A program made the position numbers and the translations under genes. Below are positions 7,233-14,345 of a DNA stretch of 24,361 nucleotides, one piece after another. Position 1 is the stretch's first letter. Each line of letters starts with the position of its first letter. Under the pieces are notes generated by a model, which did not search any database, had not been told where the DNA came from, and was given only the letters and a program-made list of their open reading frames with translations. The DNA is from Lachnoclostridium sp. (GTDB lineage Bacteria; Bacillota_A; Clostridia; Lachnospirales; Lachnospiraceae), in contig SVDR01000040.1 of assembly GCA_015057755.1 (NCBI GenBank), positions 1-24,361 on the forward strand, in the 5' to 3' direction.

Positions 7233-8663
7233 ATGAACGTTTTAAATCACAATATCCCGCATCAGAAATATTTTGAAGAGTTATCCAGAATCCCTCGTGC
7301 ATCCTACAAAGAGGAAGCATGTGCAGATTATTTAGTGGAATTTGCAAAGGCACACGGTCTGGAGTACAAGAGAGATGAGCTGCACAATGTGATCATTTAT
7401 AAGCCGGCTTCTGCTGGTTATGAGGATCATGGAGCTGTGATCTTACAGGCTCATACAGATATCGTCTGTGAAAAAAATGCAGACTGTGACCATAATTTTG
7501 ATACAGATCCGTTGGATCTTTATGTAGAGGACGGTATTTTGAGAGCAAGAGGTACGACCCTCGGTGCGGATGACGGTATGGGCTGTGCATATATGCTTGC
7601 AGCTCTGGAGTTGGATCTTCCGAGTCCGGCTCTGGAGTGTGTGTTTACTGTTCAGGAGGAAGTCGGACTGCTTGGCGCATTTGCGTTAAAAGCGGAAGAT
7701 TTTAAAGCAAAACGTTATATCAATCTGGATTTTGGCGGACGCGGAATCGGTACTTGCACAACAAGTGCCGGAGGTGAGATGATCGGTCTTAGAAAACCGG
7801 TAGAATTTGAAGCTTGCGATGCGCCGGTTTATCGTTTGTTTGTGACCGGATTAAAAGGCGGTCATTCCGGCGGAAGTATCAACCGTGAACTTGGAAATGC
7901 CTTAAAGATCTGTGCACGAATTTTAAAGGAGATTTCCGGAAGCTGTGATCTTCGTATTGTGAAGCTGAACGGCGGTCTGAAGAATAATGCGATTCCGAGA
8001 GAATGTGAGGCATTGATCGCCAGCACAGCGAAGGAAGAAGAACTTCGAAATGCATGTGAACGTATGACAGCGAAAATCCGCAACGAGATTAAATTCCAGG
8101 AGCCGGACTTTGCAGTGACATTAGAAACTGCAGAGGGAGATCTTGCAATCTGCGAAGAAATCAGCGCAGATATCATCGATTGCATGTACCTGCTTCCGAC
8201 CGGTTTAAGACACAAGAGCCTTCAGATTGAGAATCTTCCGATCGCATCTGAAAACCTGGCTTCTGTGCGCTGTGGAGCGGATTATGTGGAGTTCCAGTAT
8301 TCTCTTCGAGCAGAAAAAATGTCTTACCGTGACCAGATGGAGCAGGAGCTCTGCATCCTCGCCGGTATCTTTGATATGAAAATCGATGTATACAATAAAT
8401 TCCCGTCATGGGAATTCAATCCGGATTCTGAGATGAGAAAGATTCTGGGTAAAGTATTCAAAGAGCAAAAAGGCATCGAAATCGAATTACTTGCTACTCA
8501 TGGCGGATTAGAATGTGGTGTTTTCTGCGATCTGATCCCGGGTCTGGATGTGGTTACGATCGGTGCAGAGTGTGACGGAGCCCATACACCAAAAGAGCAG
8601 ATGAATCTGGCGTCTTTTGACCAGACATTTGAAGTATTAGCAGCATTCTTAAAAGAATTATAA
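7233..8663 (+). CDS. pepD: Aminoacyl-histidine dipeptidase (beta-Ala-His dipeptidase), M20 peptidase
   Basis: A cytoplasmic zinc dipeptidase that cleaves Xaa-His and other dipeptides, releasing amino acids for reuse. The M20 metal and catalytic residues are visible: AHTD (His74, Asp76), GADDG (Asp113), the catalytic and ligand pair QEEVG (Glu142, Glu143), INLDFGG (Asp166) and the late DGAHTPKE (His451). The lid/dimerisation domain lies in the middle (about 190-390) and includes GLKGGHSGGSINRELGNA. At 476 residues it is full length for PepD. An AGGAGG site sits directly upstream. It is the last gene of the unit beginning at 2403 and is followed by the hairpin at 8688-8741. Confidence 0.95.
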   Translation: MNVLNHNIPHQKYFEELSRIPRASYKEEACADYLVEFAKAHGLEYKRDELHNVIIYKPASAGYEDHGAVILQAHTDIVCEKNADCDHNFDTDPLDLYVEDGILRARGTTLGADDGMGCAYMLAALELDLPSPALECVFTVQEEVGLLGAFALKAEDFKAKRYINLDFGGRGIGTCTTSAGGEMIGLRKPVEFEACDAPVYRLFVTGLKGGHSGGSINRELGNALKICARILKEISGSCDLRIVKLNGGLKNNAIPRECEALIASTAKEEELRNACERMTAKIRNEIKFQEPDFAVTLETAEGDLAICEEISADIIDCMYLLPTGLRHKSLQIENLPIASENLASVRCGADYVEFQYSLRAEKMSYRDQMEQELCILAGIFDMKIDVYNKFPSWEFNPDSEMRKILGKVFKEQKGIEIELLATHGGLECGVFCDLIPGLDVVTIGAECDGAHTPKEQMNLASFDQTFEVLAAFLKEL

Positions 8664-8682
8664 AATCGAATCTTGTAAAAGC

Positions 8683-8710
8683 ACTTGGAAAGCCACCGAA
8701 GCATAGAATA
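8683..8710 (+). promoter_or_regulatory. Candidate sigma-K (mother-cell) promoter of sigK
   Basis: AC (8683-8684), a 17-base gap and CATAGAATA (8702-8710) match the B. subtilis sigma-K consensus AC-N16/17-CATANNNTA exactly. A start near 8717 would give a leader of about 23 bases. The -35 element is only two bases, so chance is a concern; position and context raise the odds. A sigma-E promoter in the same place is an alternative, as the -10 motifs are similar. Confidence 0.5.
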
Positions 8711-8741
8711 AACTAATGAATGCTTGAGGTGGCTTTCTTTT
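8688..8741 (+). terminator. Terminator-like hairpin overlapping the sigK ribosome binding site
   Basis: GAAAGCCACC (8688-8697) pairs with GGTGGCTTTC (8728-8737), and inside it AAGCAT (8699-8704) pairs with ATGCTT (8720-8725). This gives about 16 pairs with a tiny internal loop, followed by TTTTG. It is placed to end the pepD transcript. Its right arm also contains most of the sigK ribosome binding site GAGGTGG (8726-8732) and abuts the TTG start, so read-through RNA would have a masked site. Confidence 0.75.
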
Positions 8742-9360
8742 GAAGACTTTTCCACAACCATTATCTGCACGCGAAGAAAGAGAGTACCTGGAACGATATA
8801 AAGAAGGAGATCAAGAAGCGCGGGAAATCCTTATATATAGAAATATGCGGCTGGTTGCTCATGTTGTAAAAAAATATCAGGGCACAGATTATGAGATGGA
8901 GGACCTGCTCTCGGTCGGTACCATTGGACTGATCAAGGCAGTCGATACATTTAACCTGGATAAAGGTTCCAGGCTTGGAACATATGCCGCGAAATGCGTG
9001 GAAAATGAAATTTTGATGCTGTTCCGGGCAGGGAAAAAATATTCAAAAGAAGTTTCCATTTATGAACCCATCGGGACAGATAAGGACGGGGAGACAGTCA
9101 GTCTCATGGATGTTCTGGAATTGGAAGGAAAAGAGGCGCTGGAACAGGTAATTCTAAATCAGGATATCAAGAATCTCTATGAATCCATCAAGACAAATTT
9201 AAACGATACAGAAAAGACCGTAATCCGGATGCGATACGGTCTTTTTGTTTCTAAAGAATACACTCAGAGAGAGGTGGCTGATGTGCTCGGAATATCGAGA
9301 TCGTATGTCAGCAGAATCGAAAAAAAAGCGATTGAAAAATTAAAAGATACTTTAAAATAA
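8740..9360 (+). CDS. sigK: RNA polymerase sigma factor, SigK type (late mother-cell sporulation)
   Basis: This sigma-70 family factor directs late mother-cell genes (coat, cortex) during sporulation in Bacillota. SigK-like landmarks are FPQPLSAREEREYLERY at the N-terminus, region 2 with NMRLVAHVVKKY, DLLSVGTIGLIKAVDTF and TYAAKCVENEILM, and the region 4 helix-turn-helix YTQREVADVLGISRSYVSRIEKKAIEKL. At 206 residues it starts almost directly at the mature N-terminus. The membrane pro-sequence of B. subtilis pro-SigK is absent, because an in-frame TGA at 8725 leaves no room for it. The start is TTG 8740 with GAGGTGG 7 bases before. It is intact, with no sign of a skin-type insertion. SigE or another sporulation sigma is less likely from the motifs. 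Confidence 0.88.
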   Translation: MKTFPQPLSAREEREYLERYKEGDQEAREILIYRNMRLVAHVVKKYQGTDYEMEDLLSVGTIGLIKAVDTFNLDKGSRLGTYAAKCVENEILMLFRAGKKYSKEVSIYEPIGTDKDGETVSLMDVLELEGKEALEQVILNQDIKNLYESIKTNLNDTEKTVIRMRYGLFVSKEYTQREVADVLGISRSYVSRIEKKAIEKLKDTLK

Positions 9361-9365
9361 AAAAA

Positions 9366-9377
9366 GAACAAACGTTC
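9366..9377 (+). promoter_or_regulatory. LexA-type SOS operator 1
   Basis: GAACAAACGTTC is a GAAC-N4-GTTC palindrome, the core of the Gram-positive LexA/DinR box (CGAAC-N4-GTTCG in B. subtilis). It begins 6 bases after the sigK stop and lies upstream of the -35 at 9387. It is part of a near-identical direct repeat with operator 2. Confidence 0.75.
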
Positions 9378-9386
9378 GAAAAAGAG

Positions 9387-9415
9387 TTGCAAAATGAGGA
9401 ACATGGTGTTATAAT
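9387..9415 (+). promoter_or_regulatory. Promoter of the putative SOS repair pair
   Basis: TTGCAA (9387-9392), a 17-base spacer and a perfect TATAAT (9410-9415) preceded by TG. It is bracketed by two LexA-type palindromes, so it should be strong when free and shut off by LexA. Confidence 0.85.
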
Positions 9416-9423
9416 GATAAAAA

Positions 9424-9435
9424 GAACAAATGTTC
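9424..9435 (+). promoter_or_regulatory. LexA-type SOS operator 2
   Basis: GAACAAATGTTC sits just downstream of the -10 box, at about the transcription start, where bound LexA would block polymerase. Flanks (AAAA before, CGAAAA after) match operator 1. The two boxes are 58 bases apart, start to start. Confidence 0.8.
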
Positions 9436-9461
9436 GAAAAGATACAAAGGAGGTGGCATCG

Positions 9462-10808
9462 TTGCTATATCAGGAAAGTATGAGCATAGAAGATAAACTG
9501 AAGATATTGACCGATGCAGCCAAGTATGATGTGGCTTGTACTTCCAGCGGTTCCTCCAGAAGGGGAAAGAAAGGATTCCTGGGAAATGCGTCAGAAAGCG
9601 GTATTTGTCATAGTTTTGCTGCGGACGGAAGATGTATTTCTTTGCTGAAGATATTAATGACAAACTGGTGTATTTACGATTGTAAGTATTGTGTAAACCG
9701 CTGTTCAAATGATGTGGTGCGGACCGCATTTACACCAGATGAGATTTGTGAGCTGACTATGGAGTTTTATCGGAGAAATTATATCGAGGGATTGTTTTTA
9801 AGTTCCGGTATTATGGGGTCCGCAGATCATACGATGGAACGCCTTTATGAAGCTTTGTGGAAATTGAGAAATATTTATAAGTTTCGTGGTTATATTCATG
9901 TAAAGGCGATTCCGGGAGCTGATGCATCGCTGATAGAGAAAGTGGGGTTTCTCGCAGATCGTATGAGCATTAATCTGGAATTGCCGACAGCGGAGAGTTT
10001 AAAAAAACTGTGTCCGGGAAAGACGCGAGAGAAGATTTTGATTCCCATGAAGCAGATTCAAAATGGGATTTCGGAAAATCAGCATGAGCTGGTCGTCTAT
10101 AAGCAGACACCGAAGTTTGTTCCGGCCGGACAGAGTACGCAGATGATCGTTGGGGCGACTCCGGAAAGTGATCTTCATCTGGTTTCGGTTGCAGAAGCCT
10201 TATATCAGAAGTTTGAACTAAAGAGAGTGTTTTACTCAGCTTATGTACCGGTTGTGCAGGACTCGCTGCTTCCTGCACCGACCGGAGGTCCGCCTCTTTT
10301 GAGGGAGCATCGTCTTTATCAGGCAGACTGGCTGCTTCGATATTATGGTTTTCATGCTTCAGAGCTGTTATCGGAGGAACGACCAAATTTTAATGTGTTT
10401 TTGGATCCTAAGTGTGACTGGGCGGTACGTCATCTGGACGAGTTTCCGGTTGAGGTAATGACTGCAGACTATTCGACACTTCTTCGCATACCAGGAGTCG
10501 GAGTACGCTCGGCAAGACGGATTGCGGCGGCACGAAGAAACGGAAAGTTGACATTTGAGGATTTAAAGCGCTTTGGAGTGGTATTGAAACGAGCGATGTA
10601 CTTTATGACATGTGGCGGGAAAATGCTTCATCCATTCCGGTTCGAGGAAAATTTCATTACAAGTCAGTTGATCGGAACAGAGAAAAAAGAAACATGGGAA
10701 ATTGAAAACCAGACAAGCTTTCGCCAGCTGACGTTGTTCCAAGATTGGCGACCAGATGCGCTCGCGGATCCGGACGATGGAAAAAAGGCCTTGTTCGGTG
10801 AACTATAA
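9462..10808 (+). CDS. Putative DNA modification/repair radical SAM protein with HhH motif (TIGR03916-like)
   Basis: A 4Fe-4S radical S-adenosylmethionine enzyme predicted to act on DNA; its reaction is unknown. The start is TTG 9462, 8 bases after AAAGGAGGTGG (9446-9456). An upstream frame extension would overlap the promoter and is rejected. The cluster motif is CIYDCKYC (Cys70, 74, 77). Further cysteines at 49, 58 and 81 (GICHSFAADGRCISLLK, VNRCSND) look family-specific and might serve a second metal site. An HhH DNA-binding motif, RIPGVGVRSARRIA, lies at about 342-355. The tail contains QLTLF at 422-426, matching the bacterial sliding-clamp binding pentapeptide. The next gene, 12 bases on, is the usual partner. 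LexA-type operators flank the promoter, implying SOS induction. Membership of the radical-SAM family linked to UDG-like proteins is from memory of motifs. Confidence 0.88.
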   Translation: MLYQESMSIEDKLKILTDAAKYDVACTSSGSSRRGKKGFLGNASESGICHSFAADGRCISLLKILMTNWCIYDCKYCVNRCSNDVVRTAFTPDEICELTMEFYRRNYIEGLFLSSGIMGSADHTMERLYEALWKLRNIYKFRGYIHVKAIPGADASLIEKVGFLADRMSINLELPTAESLKKLCPGKTREKILIPMKQIQNGISENQHELVVYKQTPKFVPAGQSTQMIVGATPESDLHLVSVAEALYQKFELKRVFYSAYVPVVQDSLLPAPTGGPPLLREHRLYQADWLLRYYGFHASELLSEERPNFNVFLDPKCDWAVRHLDEFPVEVMTADYSTLLRIPGVGVRSARRIAAARRNGKLTFEDLKRFGVVLKRAMYFMTCGGKMLHPFRFEENFITSQLIGTEKKETWEIENQTSFRQLTLFQDWRPDALADPDDGKKALFGEL

Positions 10809-10820
10809 AAAGGAAAAACG

Positions 10821-11579
10821 ATGGTTATTTTTTTGTGTGAAGATGGATTTGATGGTATTTTGACGGGTGTGTATGATGTGTATGCAAGCCGCATCCCATT
10901 GCAGGAATGCCGATTGGAGTTACAGAATGAATATGAACCTCAGTTATTTGCGGAATATAAAGAGTGTCTGATCAACAGAGAAAAAGCTGAGAAGGTGTCC
11001 AAAAAGATTCGATCATTTATGTCAGAAGAGGCATATGTCCGTTTGTATCGTACTGCTTTGCACAAAAGTCCGGAGCGGGCAGACTGCATTTTGCGATTTA
11101 TCGCGGTAGGTCTGCGATATGGCAGACGTGCGATCAAAATGCTGCAAGATCCGGCAGTTTACCGGATTTTTCAGATGGATCGATTTGTCGGACGGGAAGC
11201 ATTGTCACAGAAGGAGTTCGTCCGTTTTGAACGCCTTCCTTCCGGAGTATATTTTAGCAGGATCGGACCGGAGAATCAGGTGTTGGAACTGATTGCCGGA
11301 TATTTTGCAGACAGAACTCCCGATGAAAACTGGATCATATACGATGAGATACACAGGACAGCAGCCATCTATTCTGCACAGAAAAGTTTCTGGGTACTAA
11401 AGACAGATATTGCGGATTCAGAAATAGAAGCTTTGTTAGTTGGAAAAGAATCTGACTGCTATACAAAGTTGTGGAATATTTTCTTTGAAACGATTGCGAT
11501 AGAGGAACGAAAAAATGAAAGATGTCAGCGGAATCATTTGCCGTTGCGTTACAGAAAATATATGACAGAATTTCAATAA
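10821..11579 (+). CDS. Putative DNA metabolism protein, TIGR03915/DUF4130-like partner of the radical SAM enzyme
   Basis: A 252-residue soluble protein of unknown activity. It begins with the pattern VIFLCEDGFDGILTGVYDVY and ends with NHLPLRYRKYMTEF, both characteristic (from memory) of the TIGR03915/DUF4130 family. That family is found beside the radical SAM gene and in some genomes is fused to a uracil-DNA glycosylase-like domain. No such domain is present here, as the protein stops right after the family signature. The middle contains FIAVGLRYGRRAIKMLQDPAVYRIFQMDRFVGREA and VYFSRIGPENQVLELIAGYFADRTPDENWIIYDEIH. The ribosome site AAAGGAA precedes ATG 10821, 12 bases after the previous stop, so it should be cotranscribed from the LexA-flanked promoter. 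A joint role in repairing or modifying DNA after damage is inferred. Confidence 0.83.
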   Translation: MVIFLCEDGFDGILTGVYDVYASRIPLQECRLELQNEYEPQLFAEYKECLINREKAEKVSKKIRSFMSEEAYVRLYRTALHKSPERADCILRFIAVGLRYGRRAIKMLQDPAVYRIFQMDRFVGREALSQKEFVRFERLPSGVYFSRIGPENQVLELIAGYFADRTPDENWIIYDEIHRTAAIYSAQKSFWVLKTDIADSEIEALLVGKESDCYTKLWNIFFETIAIEERKNERCQRNHLPLRYRKYMTEFQ

Positions 11580-11604
11580 CTGTATGATTGTGCGAGGATT
11601 TTTG

Positions 11605-11613
11605 TGCTATAAT
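11605..11613 (+). promoter_or_regulatory. Extended -10 promoter of the hydrolase gene
   Basis: TGC-TATAAT (TATAAT 11608-11613) lies 40 bases before the ATG at 11654. No convincing -35 is present at 17 bases. The preceding 11580-11604 shows no terminator, so read-through from the repair pair is possible. Confidence 0.6.
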
Positions 11614-11653
11614 AATACAAAGAATGTATTTAGTTCCAAGTGGAGGTGTCGCA

Positions 11654-12580
11654 ATGAGAGAAAGAGAATTTTTCCTTCCGTCCAGTGATGGAAAACATAA
11701 ATTACGCTGTATGGAATGGATTCCGGACGAGACAGTGAAAGCTGTACTGCAGATTACGCACGGTATGGTTGAACATATTGAACGTTATCGGGAATTTTGT
11801 GTATGGATGGCAGAGCATGGGATTGCTGTGATCGGACATGATCATTTGGGACATGGCAAGAGTGTGTCAAATCAAGATGAGTTTGGTTATTTTGGTCCGC
11901 GAAATGGCATTACGAATGTAGTAAAAGACATTCGACGTGTGACAGTTTGTTGTAAGAAAATGTATCCGGATAAAAAGCTGATCCTGCTTGGACATAGTAT
12001 GGGTTCGTTCCTGACGAGGAAATATATGTCGGTGTATCCGGACGGTCCGGATGGTTTTATTCTTATGGGAACAGGAGCACCGCCGGAAGCTCTGGTTGCA
12101 GCCGGCTGTGTGCTGGCCGGAAGTATGAGGAAGCTGAAAGGTGAACTGTATCGCAGTGGTCTGTTGTACAAGTTATCACTTGGAAGTTACAATGCCAAAT
12201 TTGAACCTGTCAAAACACCGTATGACTGGCTGACAAGAGATGAGAGTTTGTCAAAAGATTTTGAGGAGGATGAATACTGTAAGTTCATTTTTTCTGCGGC
12301 CGCTTATCATGATTTTTTCCGTCTGATCTTGGATGTCGCAAAAGAGGAGAAAGCTGGCCATGTTCGCACGGATGCTCCAATTTTAATTATTTCGGGAGAT
12401 AACGATCCGGTTGGAGATAACGGAAAAGGTGTAAGAAAAGTGTATGAACGACTTCATATGGCAGGTGTTGAACACTTAGAAGAGGTGCTTTATGAAGAAG
12501 CACGCCATGAGCTTGTACACGAGATCAATCGCTTGGAAGTCTTTGCTGATATTCATGAATGGATCATGGAAACTATTTGA
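11654..12580 (+). CDS. Alpha/beta hydrolase, lysophospholipase/monoacylglycerol lipase type
   Basis: A serine hydrolase of the PldB / serine-aminopeptidase-S33 (Hydrolase_4) group, 308 residues. The oxyanion-side segment AVLQITHGMVEHIERY near 30-45 and the IGHDHLGHGKS loop are typical. The likely triad is Ser115 in LGHSMGS, Asp251 in SGDNDPVG and His285 in EARHELVHE. There is no signal peptide, so it acts inside the cell on an unknown ester, possibly lysophospholipids or monoacylglycerols. ATG 11654 is chosen because GGAGGTG lies 7 bases before it; the longer in-frame reading from 11588 runs through the promoter. It is followed by a 227-base non-coding gap. Confidence 0.9.
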   Translation: MREREFFLPSSDGKHKLRCMEWIPDETVKAVLQITHGMVEHIERYREFCVWMAEHGIAVIGHDHLGHGKSVSNQDEFGYFGPRNGITNVVKDIRRVTVCCKKMYPDKKLILLGHSMGSFLTRKYMSVYPDGPDGFILMGTGAPPEALVAAGCVLAGSMRKLKGELYRSGLLYKLSLGSYNAKFEPVKTPYDWLTRDESLSKDFEEDEYCKFIFSAAAYHDFFRLILDVAKEEKAGHVRTDAPILIISGDNDPVGDNGKGVRKVYERLHMAGVEHLEEVLYEEARHELVHEINRLEVFADIHEWIMETI

Positions 12581-12594
12581 AATAGTTAAATAGA

Positions 12595-12655
12595 CTTGTT
12601 TGCGGGGAAGATATTGTTGTCCCAAGATAATGATATCTTCCCTGTTGAAAACAAG
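12595..12655 (+). other. Long two-part hairpin in the gap after the hydrolase gene
   Basis: CTTGTTT (12595-12601) pairs with AAACAAG (12649-12655), and GGGAAGATAT (12605-12614) pairs with ATATCTTCCC (12633-12642) around an 18-base loop. It has no T-run after it, so it is a weak terminator candidate at best; it may stabilise the 3' end of the hydrolase RNA. The rest of the gap 12581-12807 holds a promoter (12663-12691) and an A/T-rich leader; I see no gene. Confidence 0.5.
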
Positions 12656-12662
12656 AAAACAC

Positions 12663-12691
12663 TTGTAAAATATTGTGATGTCGGTTATAGT
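12663..12691 (+). promoter_or_regulatory. Promoter of the comM-dprA-topA block
   Basis: TTGTAA (12663-12668), a 17-base spacer and TATAGT (12686-12691) lie 116 bases before the comM start. The leader of about 110 bases is A/T-rich and shows no obvious riboswitch. Confidence 0.6.
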
Positions 12692-12807
12692 TTTATTATC
12701 TTAAAACATTCTAAAATTCTTACAATTCTATTTGTTCTAAAATTTCTGTATGTAATTCCCGAATGTTCTTTGAGATACAACAATTAAATATAAGGAGGAT
12801 AGTTTCA

Positions 12808-14337
12808 TTGTTTGGAAAAATCAACGGAATGTTTCTGCAAGGATTGGAAGGTATGCATGTACTTGTGGAGGCGGATGTAAGCGATGGATTGCCCGGATAT
12901 TCTTTTGTGGGTGTATTGGCTTCTGAAGTGAAAGAAGCGCAGGACAGAGTCAGGACAGCCATACGAAATTTGCATGTGTCTTTGCCGCCGAAAAAGGTAA
13001 CAATCAATCTTTCACCGGCAGATATCAGAAAAGAAGGAACCGGATTTGATATGCCGATAGCTGTGGCTATTTTGAGTGCATATGGCTTGGTAATTCCGGG
13101 AATTACGGAAGGAGCTGTGTTTATTGGAGAACTTGGGCTTGATGGACGAGTGAAAGGAGTACCCGGAATACTGGCATTGACGGACTGGGCAAAAAAGTCC
13201 GGATATCAAAGGCTGTTCCTGCCGATGGATAATATTCGTGAGGCAGCTGTTATTGCCGGAATTGAACTGGTTGGAATCGCAAATCTTAATGATTTATTCG
13301 ATATGCTTCAGGGAAAACGAAAGATAGAATGCTGGAATCGCGAGGAATTGTGTCAGACGTTTGAATTAAATCAGTATGATGTGGATTTTTCGGAGGTGAA
13401 CGGTCAAAAGGTGCTGAGAAGGGCTGCCGAGGTGGCTGCGTCCGGAAATCATAATTTGCTGATGATCGGCCCCCCGGGCTCTGGGAAAACTATGATCGCA
13501 AAACGTATGCCGACGATTTTGCCGCGGCTCAGGCTGGAAGAATGTATAGAAATGTCAAAAATCTACAGCGTCGTTCAAATGCTGGATCCATCGGAACCTT
13601 TGATCTGCAGACGGCCATTTCGAACCCCTCATTACTCTGTTACGGCTCAGGCGTTAACAGGAGGCGGAATACGTCCGAAACCTGGAGAGATGTCACTGGC
13701 GACCGGAGGGATTCTGTTTTTGGATGAGCTCGGTGAAGCACACAGGGAATCGCTGCAAGGGCTTCGAACTCCTCTTGAGGAAAAGGTGATTCAAATTGCC
13801 CGTGTCAACGGTACGTATACATATCCGGCAGACTTTCTTTTTGTTTCGGCTACCAATCCCTGTCCCTGCGGTCATTTCCCCAGCACCCGGTGCACTTGCA
13901 GCCCTTGGCAGGTAAAAAGATATCTATCTAAAATTTCAAGACCGCTGCTGGACAGGATTGATGTGTGTGTAGAGGCAAATCAGCTTTCATTTGACGAGCT
14001 GACACGTCCTTCGGAAAATGAGTCTTCGGTTCAGATCCGTGAACGAGTGGAGGCGTGCAGAGCAATTCAGGAAGCACGGTTTAAGGGTACAAAGATACGT
14101 TATAACAGTGAGATGAACAGCAGGCAGATTAAAGAATTTTGTCATATAAATAAAGAAGAAAGCCAGTTTATGAAGGATGTTTTCCGTGAATTGCAGCTGT
14201 CTGCAAGGATGTATGACAAGATACTAAAAATAGCAAGGACGACCGCGGACATGGAAGGGCGAATGCAAGTGGAACATAAAGATTTGTGCGAAGCAATCTC
14301 CTATGTGAGAGTTCGAGAACGGTATTGGGGGCAGTAA
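12808..14337 (+). CDS. comM: YifB/ComM family Mg-chelatase-like AAA+ ATPase
   Basis: An AAA+ ATPase related to Mg-chelatase subunit I. ComM of naturally competent proteobacteria is a hexameric helicase that promotes branch migration during integration of incoming DNA; in Clostridia the role is not proven. The order is a N-terminal S5-like fold domain (GLEGMHVLVEADVSDGLPGYSFVGV), Walker A GPPGSGKT at 221-228, Walker B GGILFLDELGE at about 301-311, the cysteine-rich insert CPCGHFPSTRCTCSP and a C-terminal Mg-chelatase domain ending VRERYWGQ. The length is 509 residues, normal for YifB. TTG 12808 follows AAGGAGG by 9 bases and gives the expected N-terminus; the extension back to 12763 has no ribosome site. 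dprA follows after 8 bases. Confidence 0.93.
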   Translation: MFGKINGMFLQGLEGMHVLVEADVSDGLPGYSFVGVLASEVKEAQDRVRTAIRNLHVSLPPKKVTINLSPADIRKEGTGFDMPIAVAILSAYGLVIPGITEGAVFIGELGLDGRVKGVPGILALTDWAKKSGYQRLFLPMDNIREAAVIAGIELVGIANLNDLFDMLQGKRKIECWNREELCQTFELNQYDVDFSEVNGQKVLRRAAEVAASGNHNLLMIGPPGSGKTMIAKRMPTILPRLRLEECIEMSKIYSVVQMLDPSEPLICRRPFRTPHYSVTAQALTGGGIRPKPGEMSLATGGILFLDELGEAHRESLQGLRTPLEEKVIQIARVNGTYTYPADFLFVSATNPCPCGHFPSTRCTCSPWQVKRYLSKISRPLLDRIDVCVEANQLSFDELTRPSENESSVQIRERVEACRAIQEARFKGTKIRYNSEMNSRQIKEFCHINKEESQFMKDVFRELQLSARMYDKILKIARTTADMEGRMQVEHKDLCEAISYVRVRERYWGQ

Positions 14338-14345
14338 GACGACAG

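Noticed and set aside
9387..9461. A longer N-terminus for the radical SAM protein starting at TTG 9387 or ATG 9414
   Set aside because: These codons lie within the -35, -10 and operator sequence, and the only strong ribosome site (AAAGGAGG) serves TTG 9462.
8641..9470. A skin-like insertion or recombination site in or near sigK
   Set aside because: The reading frame is continuous through all sigma regions and no recombinase gene or repeat pair is present in the window.
12596..12787. A 63-codon plus-strand frame in the gap before comM
   Set aside because: It begins inside the hairpin without a ribosome binding site and spans a promoter; composition looks like A/T-rich non-coding DNA.
13462..13490. 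A possible frameshift site at the C-run in the comM Walker A codons
   Set aside because: The frame is intact across it and the protein is full length; a six-C run alone is not evidence of programmed slippage.
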